In this document: positions 9,376-19,700 of the stretch, one piece after another
Layout: every line of letters starts with the position of its first letter
Position numbering within the stretch: the first letter of the stretch is position 1
Source of the DNA: Deltaproteobacteria bacterium
GTDB lineage: Bacteria; UBA10199; JADFYH01
Direction of reading: 5' to 3'
NCBI GenBank assembly: GCA_015233135.1
Contig: JADFYH010000007.1
Coordinates: forward strand, 1-64,000
DNA length: 64,000 bases
Translations under genes and position numbers: made by a program
The notes under the pieces: model-generated
Seen by the model: the letters and a program-made list of their open reading frames with translations, nothing else
Databases searched by the model: none
Told to the model about the DNA's origin: nothing

Positions 9376-10707
9376 TTATTTCCTAACTAAAGCCTTTGCT
9401 GCAATATCTTTTCGATAATGCATCCCGCGCCAACAAATTTTTGCAACCGCCTCGTAAGCCAGCAACTGTGCTGCTTTTAAATCATCCCCCAAGGCGCTGA
9501 CTACCAACACTCTCCCCCCATGGGTGAACCACTTATTTTCTTTCAACACGGTTCCTCCATGGAACACCACAACGTCTTTCAATTTTTCCACTTCGTCCAA
9601 ACCAAAAATTTCATCCCCCTTTACAGGGCTTGCAGGATAAGCCTCAGCGGCCAGCACCACGCCAACGCAAGATTTTTCATGCCATTCCAATTTGAATTCC
9701 GACAACTTTCCTTCAACCGTTGCCAGCATCAAATCGATCAGATCAGATTTCATGCGCGGTAAAATCACTTCGCACTCGGGATCTCCAAAACGCACATTGT
9801 ATTCCAACAATTCGGGAGTATTTTTTTCTATCATCAAACCGGCATAAAGCACCCCCTGGTAAGGAATCCCTTCAGTTTTCAAACCAGCCAAAGTGGGTTC
9901 AATAATCGTTTGGAGCGTTTTTTCGAAGACAGATGGAGTCACCACCGGCGCAGGAGAGTAAGCCCCCATACCTCCGGTGTTAGGGCCTTGGTCGCCATCA
10001 AACACGCGCTTGTGATCTTGACTGGTGGCTAAAGGCAAATAAGTTTTCCCATCGCTAATCACCATGAAGGAGGCTTCTTCGCCTCTGAGAAATTCTTCGA
10101 TCACGATTAAATTTTGTTCTCCTAAAGTTTTTTGTACCAGAATACTTTCAATGGCTTCTGAGGCCTGATGCAGATCTTCACAAATCACCACTCCTTTGCC
10201 TGCGGCGAGACCATCGGCTTTAATGACAATTGGAAACGAGAAGGCTCCCTCTCCCCTTGAGGGATGAGGAAAAGCCGCAGGGTTTTCGGGAGAGGGGGCA
10301 ATATTTTTCAGAAAACTTAAAGCGGCATTCGCCTCTTCGAAACATTCATAGGCCGCAGTGGGAATCTGATATTTTTTACAGAGATTTTTTGTAAAGGCTT
10401 TTGAGGCTTCCAGACGCGCTCCACTTGCAAGAGGCCCAAAAACAGGAATTCCTATTTTTTGGAAGGCATCCGCAAGGCCCTTCACCAAAGGGGCCTCGGG
10501 GCCTACAATGACCAAAGCAATTTTATTTTTTTGGGCAAATTCGAGTAAAGAGAAAGGTGTGGAAAAATTCAGATTCACACATTCCGCAAACCTTGAAATA
10601 GCGGCGCTGCCAGGCATAGCAAAGAGTTTAGTCAATTTTGGACTTTGAGAAATTTTCCAGGCTAAGGCGTGTTCGCGAGCGCCGGAGCCGATGAGGAGGA
10701 TATTCAT
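9376..10707 (-). CDS. purD: Phosphoribosylamine-glycine ligase
   Basis: PurD joins glycine to phosphoribosylamine using ATP, the second step of de novo purine synthesis. The start MNILLIGSGAREHALAWK, the ATP-grasp segment IVIKADGLAAGKGVVI and QDHKRVFDGDQGPNTGGMGAY, and EYNVRFGDPE are all present. The 443-residue product is slightly long because about 18-20 residues (near 137-156) are inserted before IVIKADG. The DNA of that insert is a palindromic repeat of the same family found between genes here (10247-10296). The active-site residues lie outside it. The gene follows lepB by 21 bases and precedes the DUF1015 gene. Confidence 0.95.
   Translation of the reverse strand: MNILLIGSGAREHALAWKISQSPKLTKLFAMPGSAAISRFAECVNLNFSTPFSLLEFAQKNKIALVIVGPEAPLVKGLADAFQKIGIPVFGPLASGARLEASKAFTKNLCKKYQIPTAAYECFEEANAALSFLKNIAPSPENPAAFPHPSRGEGAFSFPIVIKADGLAAGKGVVICEDLHQASEAIESILVQKTLGEQNLIVIEEFLRGEEASFMVISDGKTYLPLATSQDHKRVFDGDQGPNTGGMGAYSPAPVVTPSVFEKTLQTIIEPTLAGLKTEGIPYQGVLYAGLMIEKNTPELLEYNVRFGDPECEVILPRMKSDLIDLMLATVEGKLSEFKLEWHEKSCVGVVLAAEAYPASPVKGDEIFGLDEVEKLKDVVVFHGGTVLKENKWFTHGGRVLVVSALGDDLKAAQLLAYEAVAKICWRGMHYRKDIAAKALVRK
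10247..10296. repeat. REP-like palindrome inside purD
   Basis: CCCTCTCCC (10247-10255) and GGGAGAGGG (10288-10296) are perfect 9-base arms around a spacer that includes CTTGAGGG. The same arm sequences recur in intergenic copies at 12034, 44788, 48142 and 62380. Here the element is in frame and translated as part of a PurD insertion. Confidence 0.75.
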
Positions 10708-10728
10708 AAGATTTATTTTGATGAATTA

Positions 10729-12006
10729 TTACTCAATCGCCTTCCCAAATCTGCCCCAACGAATTTTCTTGGGCCAATCTTGAATGGCATACCAGGGAGA
10801 TTGAATGGATTCGGAATCCCAGGAAAACCAGATAAAGAGGGCACGGCCTCGTAAATTTTCCATCGGCACGAAACCCCATTCCCGGGAATCACTCGAATTG
10901 TCTCGGTTATCTCCCATCGCAAAGAGATAGCCTGGAGGAACTACCCATTCATTTTCGGGATGGGGCCAAAGGGGCTTCATGTATTGGGTGAAATGCTTTA
11001 CCCCTTGGAGATCTTCTACGAAATAGTCATAGTCTTTCCATTCCACCATATAGGGGAGATCGGTAATTTTTTTACCCTGCACCGCTCCATCCATTTGAGT
11101 GATTTTTAGCTTCTGAATATTTTGAGGATCTACGCCCTCCACCTGCACAGGATATAAACTCATTTTTTGATCGTTCACATACAGGTCCCGTTTGTCTACC
11201 CTTATTTTATCCCCAGGGAGACCCACCACGCGCTTGATGAAATCCATACTTTCATCCTTGGGCCAGCTAAAAACCACCACTTCCCCTCGCCGAGGTGCTT
11301 TAAAATGAGTGAGCCATATTTTGCTGAAAGGCAGGCGGATTCCATAAATAAATTTATTCACAAACAAATGATCCCCCACTAACAAATTGGGCACCATCGA
11401 CTTGGAGGGAATTTTAAAGGCCTCGACGACAAAGGCTCTCAAAAACAAGGCGATGAGGAGAGCCGTGAAAAAGGCCTCGAGGTATTCGCGAGATTCCGAT
11501 TTTTTTTTAATGATTGGATTAGATTTCATATTACTCTCAGCTTGAACTTGAATTTGAACAGCTACTTGAACAAGGCGCAATTCTTCTTCAGCACGGGCTT
11601 GGGCTTCCGCTCTTTCACGCTCTTCTTCCAAGCGCTCCCTTTCTGCTTGTAGTTTAAGTTCTTCTTGAATCCTTTTTTGTTCCTCTTCCTCGCGACGCTT
11701 TCGCTCTTGCTCTTCCCTGCGTTTTCTTTCCTCTTCTTCGTGACGAAGCCGTGCTTCTTCGGCTAAACAAGCTTCGCATTTATAATTTTGTGCGTTTTTA
11801 TAAACTGATTCCTTGATCAGATTTTCATTTTTACACCTGGAACAAAAAACCTGAAACAAGAGTTCCATTTTCCCCGTGGCATGGCAGCGAGGACAGCTAT
11901 GTTCTTTTTCAATTCTTGAAATCAGCTCTTCGTCCAAAAGTTCAAAATCGCTCAAAGTAGCACAGGACTCACAACGAAATTTTTTTGCATGTTTTGTTTG
12001 AGGCAT
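10729..12006 (-). CDS. lepB: Signal peptidase I with zinc-ribbon/coiled-coil extension
   Basis: LepB cleaves signal peptides from secreted proteins at the inner membrane. The C-terminal two thirds are canonical: a membrane segment near residues 176-195, the catalytic serine in IPSKSM (about S203), the lysine in DFIKRVVGLPGD (about K258) and the box GDNRDNSSDSR. The unusual part is an N-terminal region of about 160 residues with four CxxC pairs (RCESC, CPRC, CSRC, CEAC), consistent with zinc ribbons, then a Glu/Arg-rich coiled coil from about 82 to 145. ATG 12006 has a GGAG ribosome-binding site. An internal ATG at 11529 could produce an ordinary LepB, but its ribosome-binding site is weak. 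It sits between lepA and purD. Confidence 0.92.
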   Translation of the reverse strand: MPQTKHAKKFRCESCATLSDFELLDEELISRIEKEHSCPRCHATGKMELLFQVFCSRCKNENLIKESVYKNAQNYKCEACLAEEARLRHEEEERKRREEQERKRREEEEQKRIQEELKLQAERERLEEERERAEAQARAEEELRLVQVAVQIQVQAESNMKSNPIIKKKSESREYLEAFFTALLIALFLRAFVVEAFKIPSKSMVPNLLVGDHLFVNKFIYGIRLPFSKIWLTHFKAPRRGEVVVFSWPKDESMDFIKRVVGLPGDKIRVDKRDLYVNDQKMSLYPVQVEGVDPQNIQKLKITQMDGAVQGKKITDLPYMVEWKDYDYFVEDLQGVKHFTQYMKPLWPHPENEWVVPPGYLFAMGDNRDNSSDSREWGFVPMENLRGRALFIWFSWDSESIQSPWYAIQDWPKKIRWGRFGKAIE

Positions 12007-12033
12007 AGGTGCTCCACTGTTAATCCATCAAAT

Positions 12034-12139
12034 CCCCTCTCCCCTGGAGGGAGAGGGTCAGGGTGAGGGGGCAATTGGAAATCAAATTGAAACCACTATC
12101 ACCCTCTCTCCAACTCTCTCCCGTCAAGGGAGAGAGAGC
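12034..12139. repeat. Pair of CCCTCTCC palindromic repeats
   Basis: Two palindromes fill the lepA-lepB gap. The first (12034-12072) reads CCCCTCTCCC with GGGAGAGGG and a trailing GGGTGAGGGG. The second (12100-12139) has CTCTCTCC and GGGAGAGAGAG arms around CCGTCAA. They belong to the same family as the purD copy and probably form strong RNA hairpins between the two cotranscribed genes. Confidence 0.7.
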
Positions 12140-12148
12140 CTTGAAAAA

Positions 12149-13945
12149 TCAATCAATCTTCAACACTGCCAAAAAAGCCTCTTGGGGAATCTCCACGCTT
12201 CCCACCTGTTTCATGCGTTTCTTTCCTTCTTTTTGTTTTTCCAGCAACTTCCGTTTTCGTGTAATGTCGCCACCATAACACTTCGCCGTCACATTCTTGC
12301 GCAAGGCCTTCACGCTTTCCCTGGCAATAATCTTGCTGCCTATCGCCGCCTGGATAGCCACTTCGTATTGCTGGCGTGGAATCAGTTCCCGGAGTTTTTC
12401 AACGAGAGACCTCGCCCGTTGATTGGATTTCTCCCGGTGCACAATAATCGACAAGGCATCCACCACATCCCCATTCACCATAATATTCAACTTCGATAAA
12501 TCCGAGGGTCGGAAATCGATGACTTCGTAATCAAAGCTGGCATAGCCCTTGGACATACTCTTGAGACGATCGTAAAAATCAAAAACAATTTCTGAAAAAG
12601 GCATCTCATAGACTAACAACACATGTTGAGTAGAAAGATAATCTATTTTTTTCTGAATGCCACGCTTGCCTTCGCACAATTGGATTACAGCGCCTAAAAA
12701 ATCGTTAGGCAAGTGAATCATCGCATTCACATAGGGCTCTTCAATCACCGAAATTTCCTGAACCGGCGGAAGGTGCGAAGGGTTATCCACCATCATCACT
12801 TCGCCGTTCGTTTTTCTCACCTGGTAGATCACGCTGGGTGCCGTGGAAATAAGATCTAAAAAATATTCCCGTTCCAGGCGTTCCTGGATAATTTCCATGT
12901 GCAGCAGACCTAAAAATCCACAACGAAAGCCAAAGCCCAAGGCCAGAGACGTTTCGGGTTCAAAGGTGAAAGAGGCATCGTTCAATTTTAATTTTTCCAG
13001 GGCTGCCCGCAAGTTTTCGTACTGATGCGGCTCAATAGGATAGATGCCGCAAAACACCATGGGCTTCACTTGTTTAAAACCAGGCAAGGCTTCTGTACTG
13101 GGCCTTTCCACATCGGTGACTGTATCCCCGATATGCACTTCGGCCACTTCTTTGATGCCCGCAATGATAAAACCCACCTCTCCTACTCCCAAAGCACTCA
13201 CTTCCCGAAAATGGGGATCAATCACCCCAATTTTATCGATGAGGTATTCCTTTTGGGTAGAGATGAGTTTAATTTTTTGACCTTTTCTCAATTCTCCATC
13301 CACCAGACGGACAATGACCACCACGCCTTGATAGGCATCAAACCAAGAATCAAAAACAAGGGCCCGCAAGGGAGCGTCTGGATTGCCTTTGGGCGGGGGA
13401 ATCAACTCGACCACTTTTTCTAAAATCTCTTCGATACCTATGCCTTGTTTTGCAGAGGCAGCGACGGCGGTGGAGGTATCGATTCCTATCACTTCCTCCA
13501 CTTCGGCCTTCACGCGCTCGGGATCGGCGGTAGGTAAATCAATCTTGTTGAGGACACAAAAGAGTTCCAGTCCTGCATCAATGGCTAAATAGACATTGGC
13601 CAGCGTTTGGGCTTGTACCCCCTGGGAGGCATCCACCACGAGGATAGCCCCTTCACAGGCAGACAAGGAACGCGATACTTCATAGTTAAAATCCACATGC
13701 CCGGGGGTATCGATCAGATTGAGCACGTAGTTATTTCCATCTTTCGCCTTGTAATTGAGGCGAACCGTTTGCGCCTTGATGGTAATTCCGCGTTCGCGCT
13801 CGATATCCATTTTATCCAAAAATTGCGCCTGCATCTCCCGCTGAGAAAGTGCACCGGTGAATTCGAGCAGGCGATCGGCAAGGGTGGATTTGCCATGATC
13901 AATATGGGCCACGATAGAAAAATTTCGGATCAATTGAGGATTCAC
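12149..13945 (-). CDS. lepA: Elongation factor 4 (LepA)
   Basis: LepA is a translational GTPase that acts on stalled or back-translocating ribosomes and in initiation. Its 598 residues match the usual length. Present are the G1 loop [16 protein letters not shown], the switch region [15 protein letters not shown]3 DTPGHVDF, G4 NKIDLP, and the LepA-specific C-terminal region with [28 protein letters not shown] split over its last 70 residues. The start is GTG 13945; the sequence before it has no convincing ribosome-binding site. It heads a leftward cluster with lepB, purD and the DUF1015 gene, the common lepA-lepB pairing. Confidence 0.97.
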   Translation of the reverse strand: MNPQLIRNFSIVAHIDHGKSTLADRLLEFTGALSQREMQAQFLDKMDIERERGITIKAQTVRLNYKAKDGNNYVLNLIDTPGHVDFNYEVSRSLSACEGAILVVDASQGVQAQTLANVYLAIDAGLELFCVLNKIDLPTADPERVKAEVEEVIGIDTSTAVAASAKQGIGIEEILEKVVELIPPPKGNPDAPLRALVFDSWFDAYQGVVVIVRLVDGELRKGQKIKLISTQKEYLIDKIGVIDPHFREVSALGVGEVGFIIAGIKEVAEVHIGDTVTDVERPSTEALPGFKQVKPMVFCGIYPIEPHQYENLRAALEKLKLNDASFTFEPETSLALGFGFRCGFLGLLHMEIIQERLEREYFLDLISTAPSVIYQVRKTNGEVMMVDNPSHLPPVQEISVIEEPYVNAMIHLPNDFLGAVIQLCEGKRGIQKKIDYLSTQHVLLVYEMPFSEIVFDFYDRLKSMSKGYASFDYEVIDFRPSDLSKLNIMVNGDVVDALSIIVHREKSNQRARSLVEKLRELIPRQQYEVAIQAAIGSKIIARESVKALRKNVTAKCYGGDITRKRKLLEKQKEGKKRMKQVGSVEIPQEAFLAVLKID

Positions 13946-14050
13946 AGGAAAGGGTGACTAGAGGATTTTTTTAGAGATGTAAAAGAGAAAATGATTTGTC
14001 ATTCTAACGCAAGCCGAAATTCCCACGGAGTGCTCTAACAATAAACACAA

Positions 14051-15433
14051 TCAGCCCACCTGATTATACTCGCGATGCCTGAATTTCACGCCCAACTCTT
14101 CTTCGGCAATCCTGCGCGCCGCCGCGATATCCACCCCCGGACAACCCACTACCGAGGCGGTCACATCGGGGACGTATTTCTTGATTTCACGGATAAAATC
14201 TTTGACGGCCTCATAGGCCTTTTCTTTATATTTATTGGGACACACCTTGGCATAGGTTGCGGCATCCTGGGCATTCATCGACACCGAAATAGCATCCAGC
14301 ACCTCGCCCAATTCGGGACAAATATTGCGTTGATGGATCAGATTTCCCAAGCCATCGGTATCCAGTCTTACCTTCTTGCCCTTCGATTTCGCATACTGTG
14401 CCACTTGTTTTAGCAGATCCAGACGCTGAGTGGATTCCCCAAATCCACAAAACACTACCTCATCCATATCGGAGAAATCTCCCATCGCCTTCAGCATTTC
14501 TTCAAACTCTGGCGCCTTGGGTAGACGCAGATAATATCCCTTCACCTCAAAGGTGCTAAACTTTGGGCAGAAAACACAGGCGAGTGTACATTTGTTGGTG
14601 ATATTGAGATAAAGCGAATTGCGAATCTTATAAGCAAGTTTCACTTCTTGCTGAATTTCTCCAATTCCAAAAAGTCGTTTGGCGTTGAGGGTGCTGATAC
14701 GCGCCACATCTTCGTAAGACAGCTTTTTGAGTTCGGCTATTTTTTGCGCGGTGTATTTGATTAAGGCAGGTTCGTTGCGTTTGCCGCGAAAAGGGTCGGG
14801 GGCGAGAAAAGGTGCATCGGTTTCGATCATCAAATATTCGGTAGGAATTTTTCGAACCACTTCCTGAAGTGCTTTCGCCTTCTTGAAGGTCACAATCCCC
14901 GAAAAAGAAATATTAAATCCCTTGTCCATCACGCGGCGGGCAAAGTTCCAATCGCCACTAAAGCAGTGAATGACCCCTCGCGCATCCCAGGCATTTTCTT
15001 CCTCAAAAATTTGAAGCAGATCCTTGTAGGCATCGCGGATATGCACGCTTAAAGGCAGTTTTAACTCTTTCGCGAGCGCAATCTGCTGGCGCAAGGCCTG
15101 CTTTTGCATTTCAGGTTCGGAATTTTTATAAAAAAAATCTAGGCCCACTTCTCCAAGGGCCACCACTTTTTCGTGGCGAGCCAGCTCACGGATTTTCTGC
15201 AAAATTCCTTCCGTCACAAACTTGGCATCGTGAGGATGCATCCCCACAGTCGCATAAACTTGGGGATATTGTTCCGCAATATCAACGGCCCGAGGATTTC
15301 CTTCCCAGCCTTCCCCGGCCCCAATATTAATCAATGTTTCTACGCCAGCTTCTTGGGCACGAAGCAAAACAGCATCCATTTCTTGGGTTTTGAAATCTCT
15401 AAAACTAAGATGGGTATGACTATCGAGAAGCAT
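14051..15433 (-). CDS. tatD: TatD nuclease fused to radical SAM domain
   Basis: Residues 1-255 form a TatD-family metal-dependent hydrolase with DSHTHLS, GEVGLDFFY, HIRDAYKD, HCFSGDW and ETDAPFLAP, matching the metal ligands of a 3'-5' exonuclease or deacylase. From about residue 272 a radical SAM domain begins with NKCTLACVFCPK, whose CxxxCxxC cysteines should hold a 4Fe-4S cluster; GFGESTQR follows as the SAM-binding region. TatD-associated radical SAM proteins are a known family, usually as separate genes. ATG 15433 is preferred over the upstream in-frame ATG at 15472 because AGGTG lies about eight bases before it and it matches the TatD start. It follows the hydrolase gene by 10 bases. 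Confidence 0.9.
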   Translation of the reverse strand: MLLDSHTHLSFRDFKTQEMDAVLLRAQEAGVETLINIGAGEGWEGNPRAVDIAEQYPQVYATVGMHPHDAKFVTEGILQKIRELARHEKVVALGEVGLDFFYKNSEPEMQKQALRQQIALAKELKLPLSVHIRDAYKDLLQIFEEENAWDARGVIHCFSGDWNFARRVMDKGFNISFSGIVTFKKAKALQEVVRKIPTEYLMIETDAPFLAPDPFRGKRNEPALIKYTAQKIAELKKLSYEDVARISTLNAKRLFGIGEIQQEVKLAYKIRNSLYLNITNKCTLACVFCPKFSTFEVKGYYLRLPKAPEFEEMLKAMGDFSDMDEVVFCGFGESTQRLDLLKQVAQYAKSKGKKVRLDTDGLGNLIHQRNICPELGEVLDAISVSMNAQDAATYAKVCPNKYKEKAYEAVKDFIREIKKYVPDVTASVVGCPGVDIAAARRIAEEELGVKFRHREYNQVG

Positions 15434-15443
15434 AAAAAAACAC

Positions 15444-16376
15444 CTAGGCCAAAGCCCTGGAAACATCAACAAAATGATCCTTCACCGCATCGGGGTGCGT
15501 TAAGATATTCACATGATCGTAGTCGTGAAGATTTCCGTTCTCTTTCGACAAAATCTTGAAACGATAATTTTTTGACCCGCACTCCTGAATAAAGGCAAAG
15601 ACATCGTTGGGATGCCCCAGGCAGGTGTCCGCAATGCCGGTGAGGTGATAGGCTGGAGGAAGTTTTATTTTGCGAATGGCCCGCGCATAATCAAAGCCAT
15701 CTTGAGAATCTACCCAGGGATAACCGGATTTCACCCAAAGCCTTACTTGATGATGAAATTTTTTGGTTTCATTGTCCGACCCAATTTTTAATTCTTTTGC
15801 TGGGAGATAACCGAGCACTTTGGTCAGTAAAGAAGCGGTGTAATTCCAGAACAAATCAATAATCAAAAACTTATCCAGATTTTGCACATGCACATTACGC
15901 TTCGTTCCAAAACAGACTATTTTTTTTACGAGAGGCGCGTATTTGGGAAAACGAGCCAACATCGACATCAGCAGAACTCCACCCCAGGAATGGGCAATCC
16001 AATGCTGTTTTACTTTTCCTCGCCGCCGAATGATCTCGTCAATAAAAGCGGGAAGATCTTCGCAGATGGCCTCGGTTTGGCCAAAGTGGGAATGCCTGGA
16101 AATTTTGGGATGACTCTTCCCCCGACCCCTCAAATCTGCCACATACACCTCATACCCTTGGGCCGCCAAATAGGGCGCCAAACCTTTTCGATTTTCTGAA
16201 TAAAAAATCCGGCCATTTTCTATGGAGCCATGCAGCATCAAGACAGGCGTCCCCAACTTTTTTTTCAAAAAAAATCTTTGGAGATGCAATTTGTTTTTAT
16301 CGCCCAACCCAATTTCCAGCGATTCCTGTTGAACCGAAGTGGAAAGGATGGGCATTTTTTTGACACCAGGAGTCAT
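15444..16376 (-). CDS. Alpha/beta hydrolase
   Basis: This 310-residue alpha/beta-hydrolase-fold protein is probably an esterase, lipase or lysophospholipase of unknown substrate. The oxyanion region VLMLHGSIENGR, the ADLRGRGKS segment, a nucleophile elbow AHSWGG and a late HDYDHVN histidine complete a plausible Ser-Asp-His triad. No signal peptide is seen, so it is probably cytoplasmic. ATG 16376 is used; ATG 16355 and an in-frame TTG at 16412 are alternatives, none with a strong ribosome-binding site. It is immediately upstream of tatD on the same strand and is likely cotranscribed. Confidence 0.8.
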   Translation of the reverse strand: MTPGVKKMPILSTSVQQESLEIGLGDKNKLHLQRFFLKKKLGTPVLMLHGSIENGRIFYSENRKGLAPYLAAQGYEVYVADLRGRGKSHPKISRHSHFGQTEAICEDLPAFIDEIIRRRGKVKQHWIAHSWGGVLLMSMLARFPKYAPLVKKIVCFGTKRNVHVQNLDKFLIIDLFWNYTASLLTKVLGYLPAKELKIGSDNETKKFHHQVRLWVKSGYPWVDSQDGFDYARAIRKIKLPPAYHLTGIADTCLGHPNDVFAFIQECGSKNYRFKILSKENGNLHDYDHVNILTHPDAVKDHFVDVSRALA

Positions 16377-16724
16377 AATTTTTACCCAATTTTTGGAATA
16401 AAACCTTAACAAAAATTATCAACAATAGACTGGACTAAACAATTCTTTCTGGAATAAATTTTGCTCCATCCCGTTGAACTATATTCTTCAGGGGGCTGAA
16501 GCATTGAGCCTCACCAAACGCTCTGTTGCGGTGAGGCAAACCGGGAACAACATAAAAAAATAAAAGTGTTTTGTCTGCAAAAAGAAGAGACACAGGCGCA
16601 ACTATTGCTGTGGACATGCCGATAAGCTGCTGGAGGTCTGTGCCTGGGTGTCGTCTCGGTACAGATTGGCAAATAAAAAAACATATTACATATTTTTCGA
16701 TTATCCAAAATATAAGGGGGCCCT
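16377..16724. other. Long leader region with stem-loops
   Basis: No gene is seen here. On the plus strand GCCTCACC (16508-16515) pairs with GGTGAGGC (16530-16537). Further on, GACACAGGC (16589-16597) can pair with GCCTGGGTGTC (16642-16652) with a two-base bulge, enclosing a GCAA-CTA-TTGC hairpin (16598-16608). I could not match either to a known riboswitch class, and the c-di-GMP consensus is absent. The AAGGGGG ribosome-binding site (16714-16720) of the large secreted protein closes the region. Confidence 0.4.
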
Positions 16725-19700
16725 ATGAATAAACACTCGAGGGAGATTTGCCTCGCTCTGTTTCTCTTCGTTTTCTTTTCCTTTCTAAAAACTTCCCATG
16801 CTGAAAGCCCCTACAACATCGGAAGTCCCACGCTCACCACGCTTTACCTTTCTCCCACAGGAAGAGACACCAATGATGGCAGCAGTGCTGCCCCTTTGGC
16901 AACAGTAACCGAGGCATTCAATCGCATGAATTTAGCGAGCACCGGCTACCGAATTCTCATGGCTCCAGGAACTTACGGCGCTGCGGCCTTTCCCATGGGT
17001 GGGGACTGGATTCCGGATATTCAGGGAAGCGCTGCCCATCCAGTCATTCTTGAAGCCAGTGGGGGAGCCGGTACCGTCAATATCACCACACCCCTCAACC
17101 TTTACCATATCGCCTACCTCTATTTTATCAATCTCGATTTTCGCAGTAGCCCGGGAGGAGGCAACACCATTCACATTGAACAAGGAGATCACATCCTCCT
17201 GAGAGGAAGCAAAATTATCTCGGATCATTCTCCTCAAGAAGCGCTTAAAGTTAACCAGTCTCAGTACATTTATTTTGAAAATGGTGAAGTGACGGGGGCC
17301 AGTAATGCGGTGATCGATTACGTTAGTGTTCAGTACGGTCACATCCTGAATTCAATCATCCACGGATCTGATAATTACTGCATGTACTTTAAGGGAGGCT
17401 CTGCCTATCTTCATTTTGAGGGAAATGAAATTTATGCCTGCGCGGTTGGAGGGTTTCAGGCCGGGAATGCTTCAGGACTAGATTATCTCGTTTCTCCTTG
17501 GCTCCATTACGAAGCCTATGAATTGAAATTTATTAATAATGTGATTCATGACAGCCCGGGTGCCTGCTTTGGGGTTGAGGGCGGCTTTGATATTTTGCTG
17601 GCTCACAATACTTGTTACAACATGGGACAAAACAGACAGATGATTGAGGTGTTGCTGGGTGGACGGCCTTGTTTTGATAGCCCTGGAGCCACTGGTATTT
17701 GTCAGGCCAATATTAATCTAGGTGCCTGGGGGGTTTCTTATGCTTTCAAAGGATATGGCTTGGCTGAATATGACTTTATTCCTGATCAGAATGTTTTTAT
17801 CTATAACAATCTCTTTTATAATCCTAGCGCAACCAATAGCAGTACCAAGATTTTAGAAATAGCCGATCCTAATTATATTCATCATGCGACGATGTTGCCG
17901 CTTCCCACACGACCCGACAACAACTTGCAAATTCGGGGCAATATTTTCTGGAATGCTGGCGCAGACCTGCCTTTGGGAATTGGAACTGAAACCTGTGCCA
18001 ATAGTAATTCCACCTGTAATGCCACCCAGTTGGCTGCTGAAAATACAATTAATACGCTTCAACCTCAGCTCATCAGTCCTTCGACAGGAAATTATCAACC
18101 CATAGCAGGAAGCAATCTTTTTGGGGCAAGAACTTACGATATTCCGGACTTCAGTGGGACAGACTATCCAGCACATCCCCAAGCCCCTATCGGTAATTTG
18201 TTGAATGATGTTCTCCTGGATAGAGCTGGAAATGCGCGCGGGACGAGCCTCATTGCCGGGGCGTACATTGGAACTGGAACCCCTCCTCCCGCACCCACTG
18301 GTGCTGACGTGGTGTTGCGCCTGAGTGACACTCCAGATCCTGTGATCAGCGGAAACACGGTCACTTATTCCGCCTCCATCAGCAACGCTGGCCCCGCTAG
18401 CGCTACTGGCGTGGCCTTCTCGGGGACAGTTTCTACGGGAGCCACCCTTGTTTCTGTCAGCAGCACCTTGGGAACTTGTAGCCACACGACCTCCAGTGTC
18501 AGCTGTTCGATAGGAAGTCTCAGCAATACACGACCTGGTGATTCCGCCACCGTAACGGTGGTCGTAAATCCCAACACAAGCACTGGCGTCGCTTTCTCGG
18601 GGATTGTCGCAAGCAGCTCAGATCCCAACAGCAGCAACAACTCGGCGACCGAAAATACCACTGTCAGCGCGGATCGCGATGGGGATGGAATCCCGGATAG
18701 CATCGACAATTGTCCGATGGTAGCAAACCCTGCACAGACTGACAGTGACGGAGATGGAGTCGGAGATGCCTGTGACAATTGCCCCACCGTTCCAAACCCC
18801 AATCAGGCAGACAGCAATGCCAATGGGGTGGGGGATGCCTGCGAAATCACCCGCGAACTCTCGGGAAGTATTTCCAATGCCCGACAGACTTGTACGGGTT
18901 CCGGAACCTCCCAGCGCTGTACCGTCAGCGCCACCCTCTCTTTGCTAAATAGTGGCAGCCAGGCGGCAAACTCAGTTCTGGTCAATTTTTATCGTTCTGC
19001 AAACAACAGCTACGAAAGTACAGACACCTTGCTGAGTCAAAGTACAGTCAATGTCGGAGCCAATCAAACCCTCAGCGTAACTCTCTCCAACACCTTGGCG
19101 GCGGGACAAAGCGCCGCAGGGCAATATTTACTCGCTCGCATTGACCCCAACAATACCATTGTCGAAACAAATGAAAACAACAACCTGGTGGTCTCAAACG
19201 TCATCCCCAGTAGCACAACAACTTCCACATCCACCTCTTACAATGCAGGGGGAAGAATCAGTAATTCAAGTGGGACGGCCATAAGCGGTGTCACCCTCAC
19301 CTTCTCCCGGGTTTCCGGAACCGGAACTCTTCCTGCTGCGCTTCAAAGTGATACCAGTGGAAACTACTCCCAGTCTGGATTTCAGACCGGCACCACCTAT
19401 CGGGTCAGTCCCAGCAAATCGGGCTACACCTTCAGCCCCACTTCTCTCAATTTCAGTGCTACAAGCAGCGGGTTGAACTTTGTGGGAAGCGTCCCTGTCA
19501 CCACCCCCTCAAGCAGCACGGTACTTCCCAGCATTAACGCAACCTTAAAAAGTCACCTTCGGAGCCTCTTGACCAGCGGACAAGCTGCCGGACGCCATGC
19601 CGGTGTTTTTTCAAAAATCGGAGATGACAATACCGGCCCCACCTGGGGATATCTAATGAACGTGGGATGCGGATGGGGAAACATCAGCACCTATACGGCC

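Noticed and set aside
16508-16652. Possible c-di-GMP or other known riboswitch
   Set aside because: The conserved core bases of GEMM and other classes I know are not present; kept only as an unclassified structured leader.
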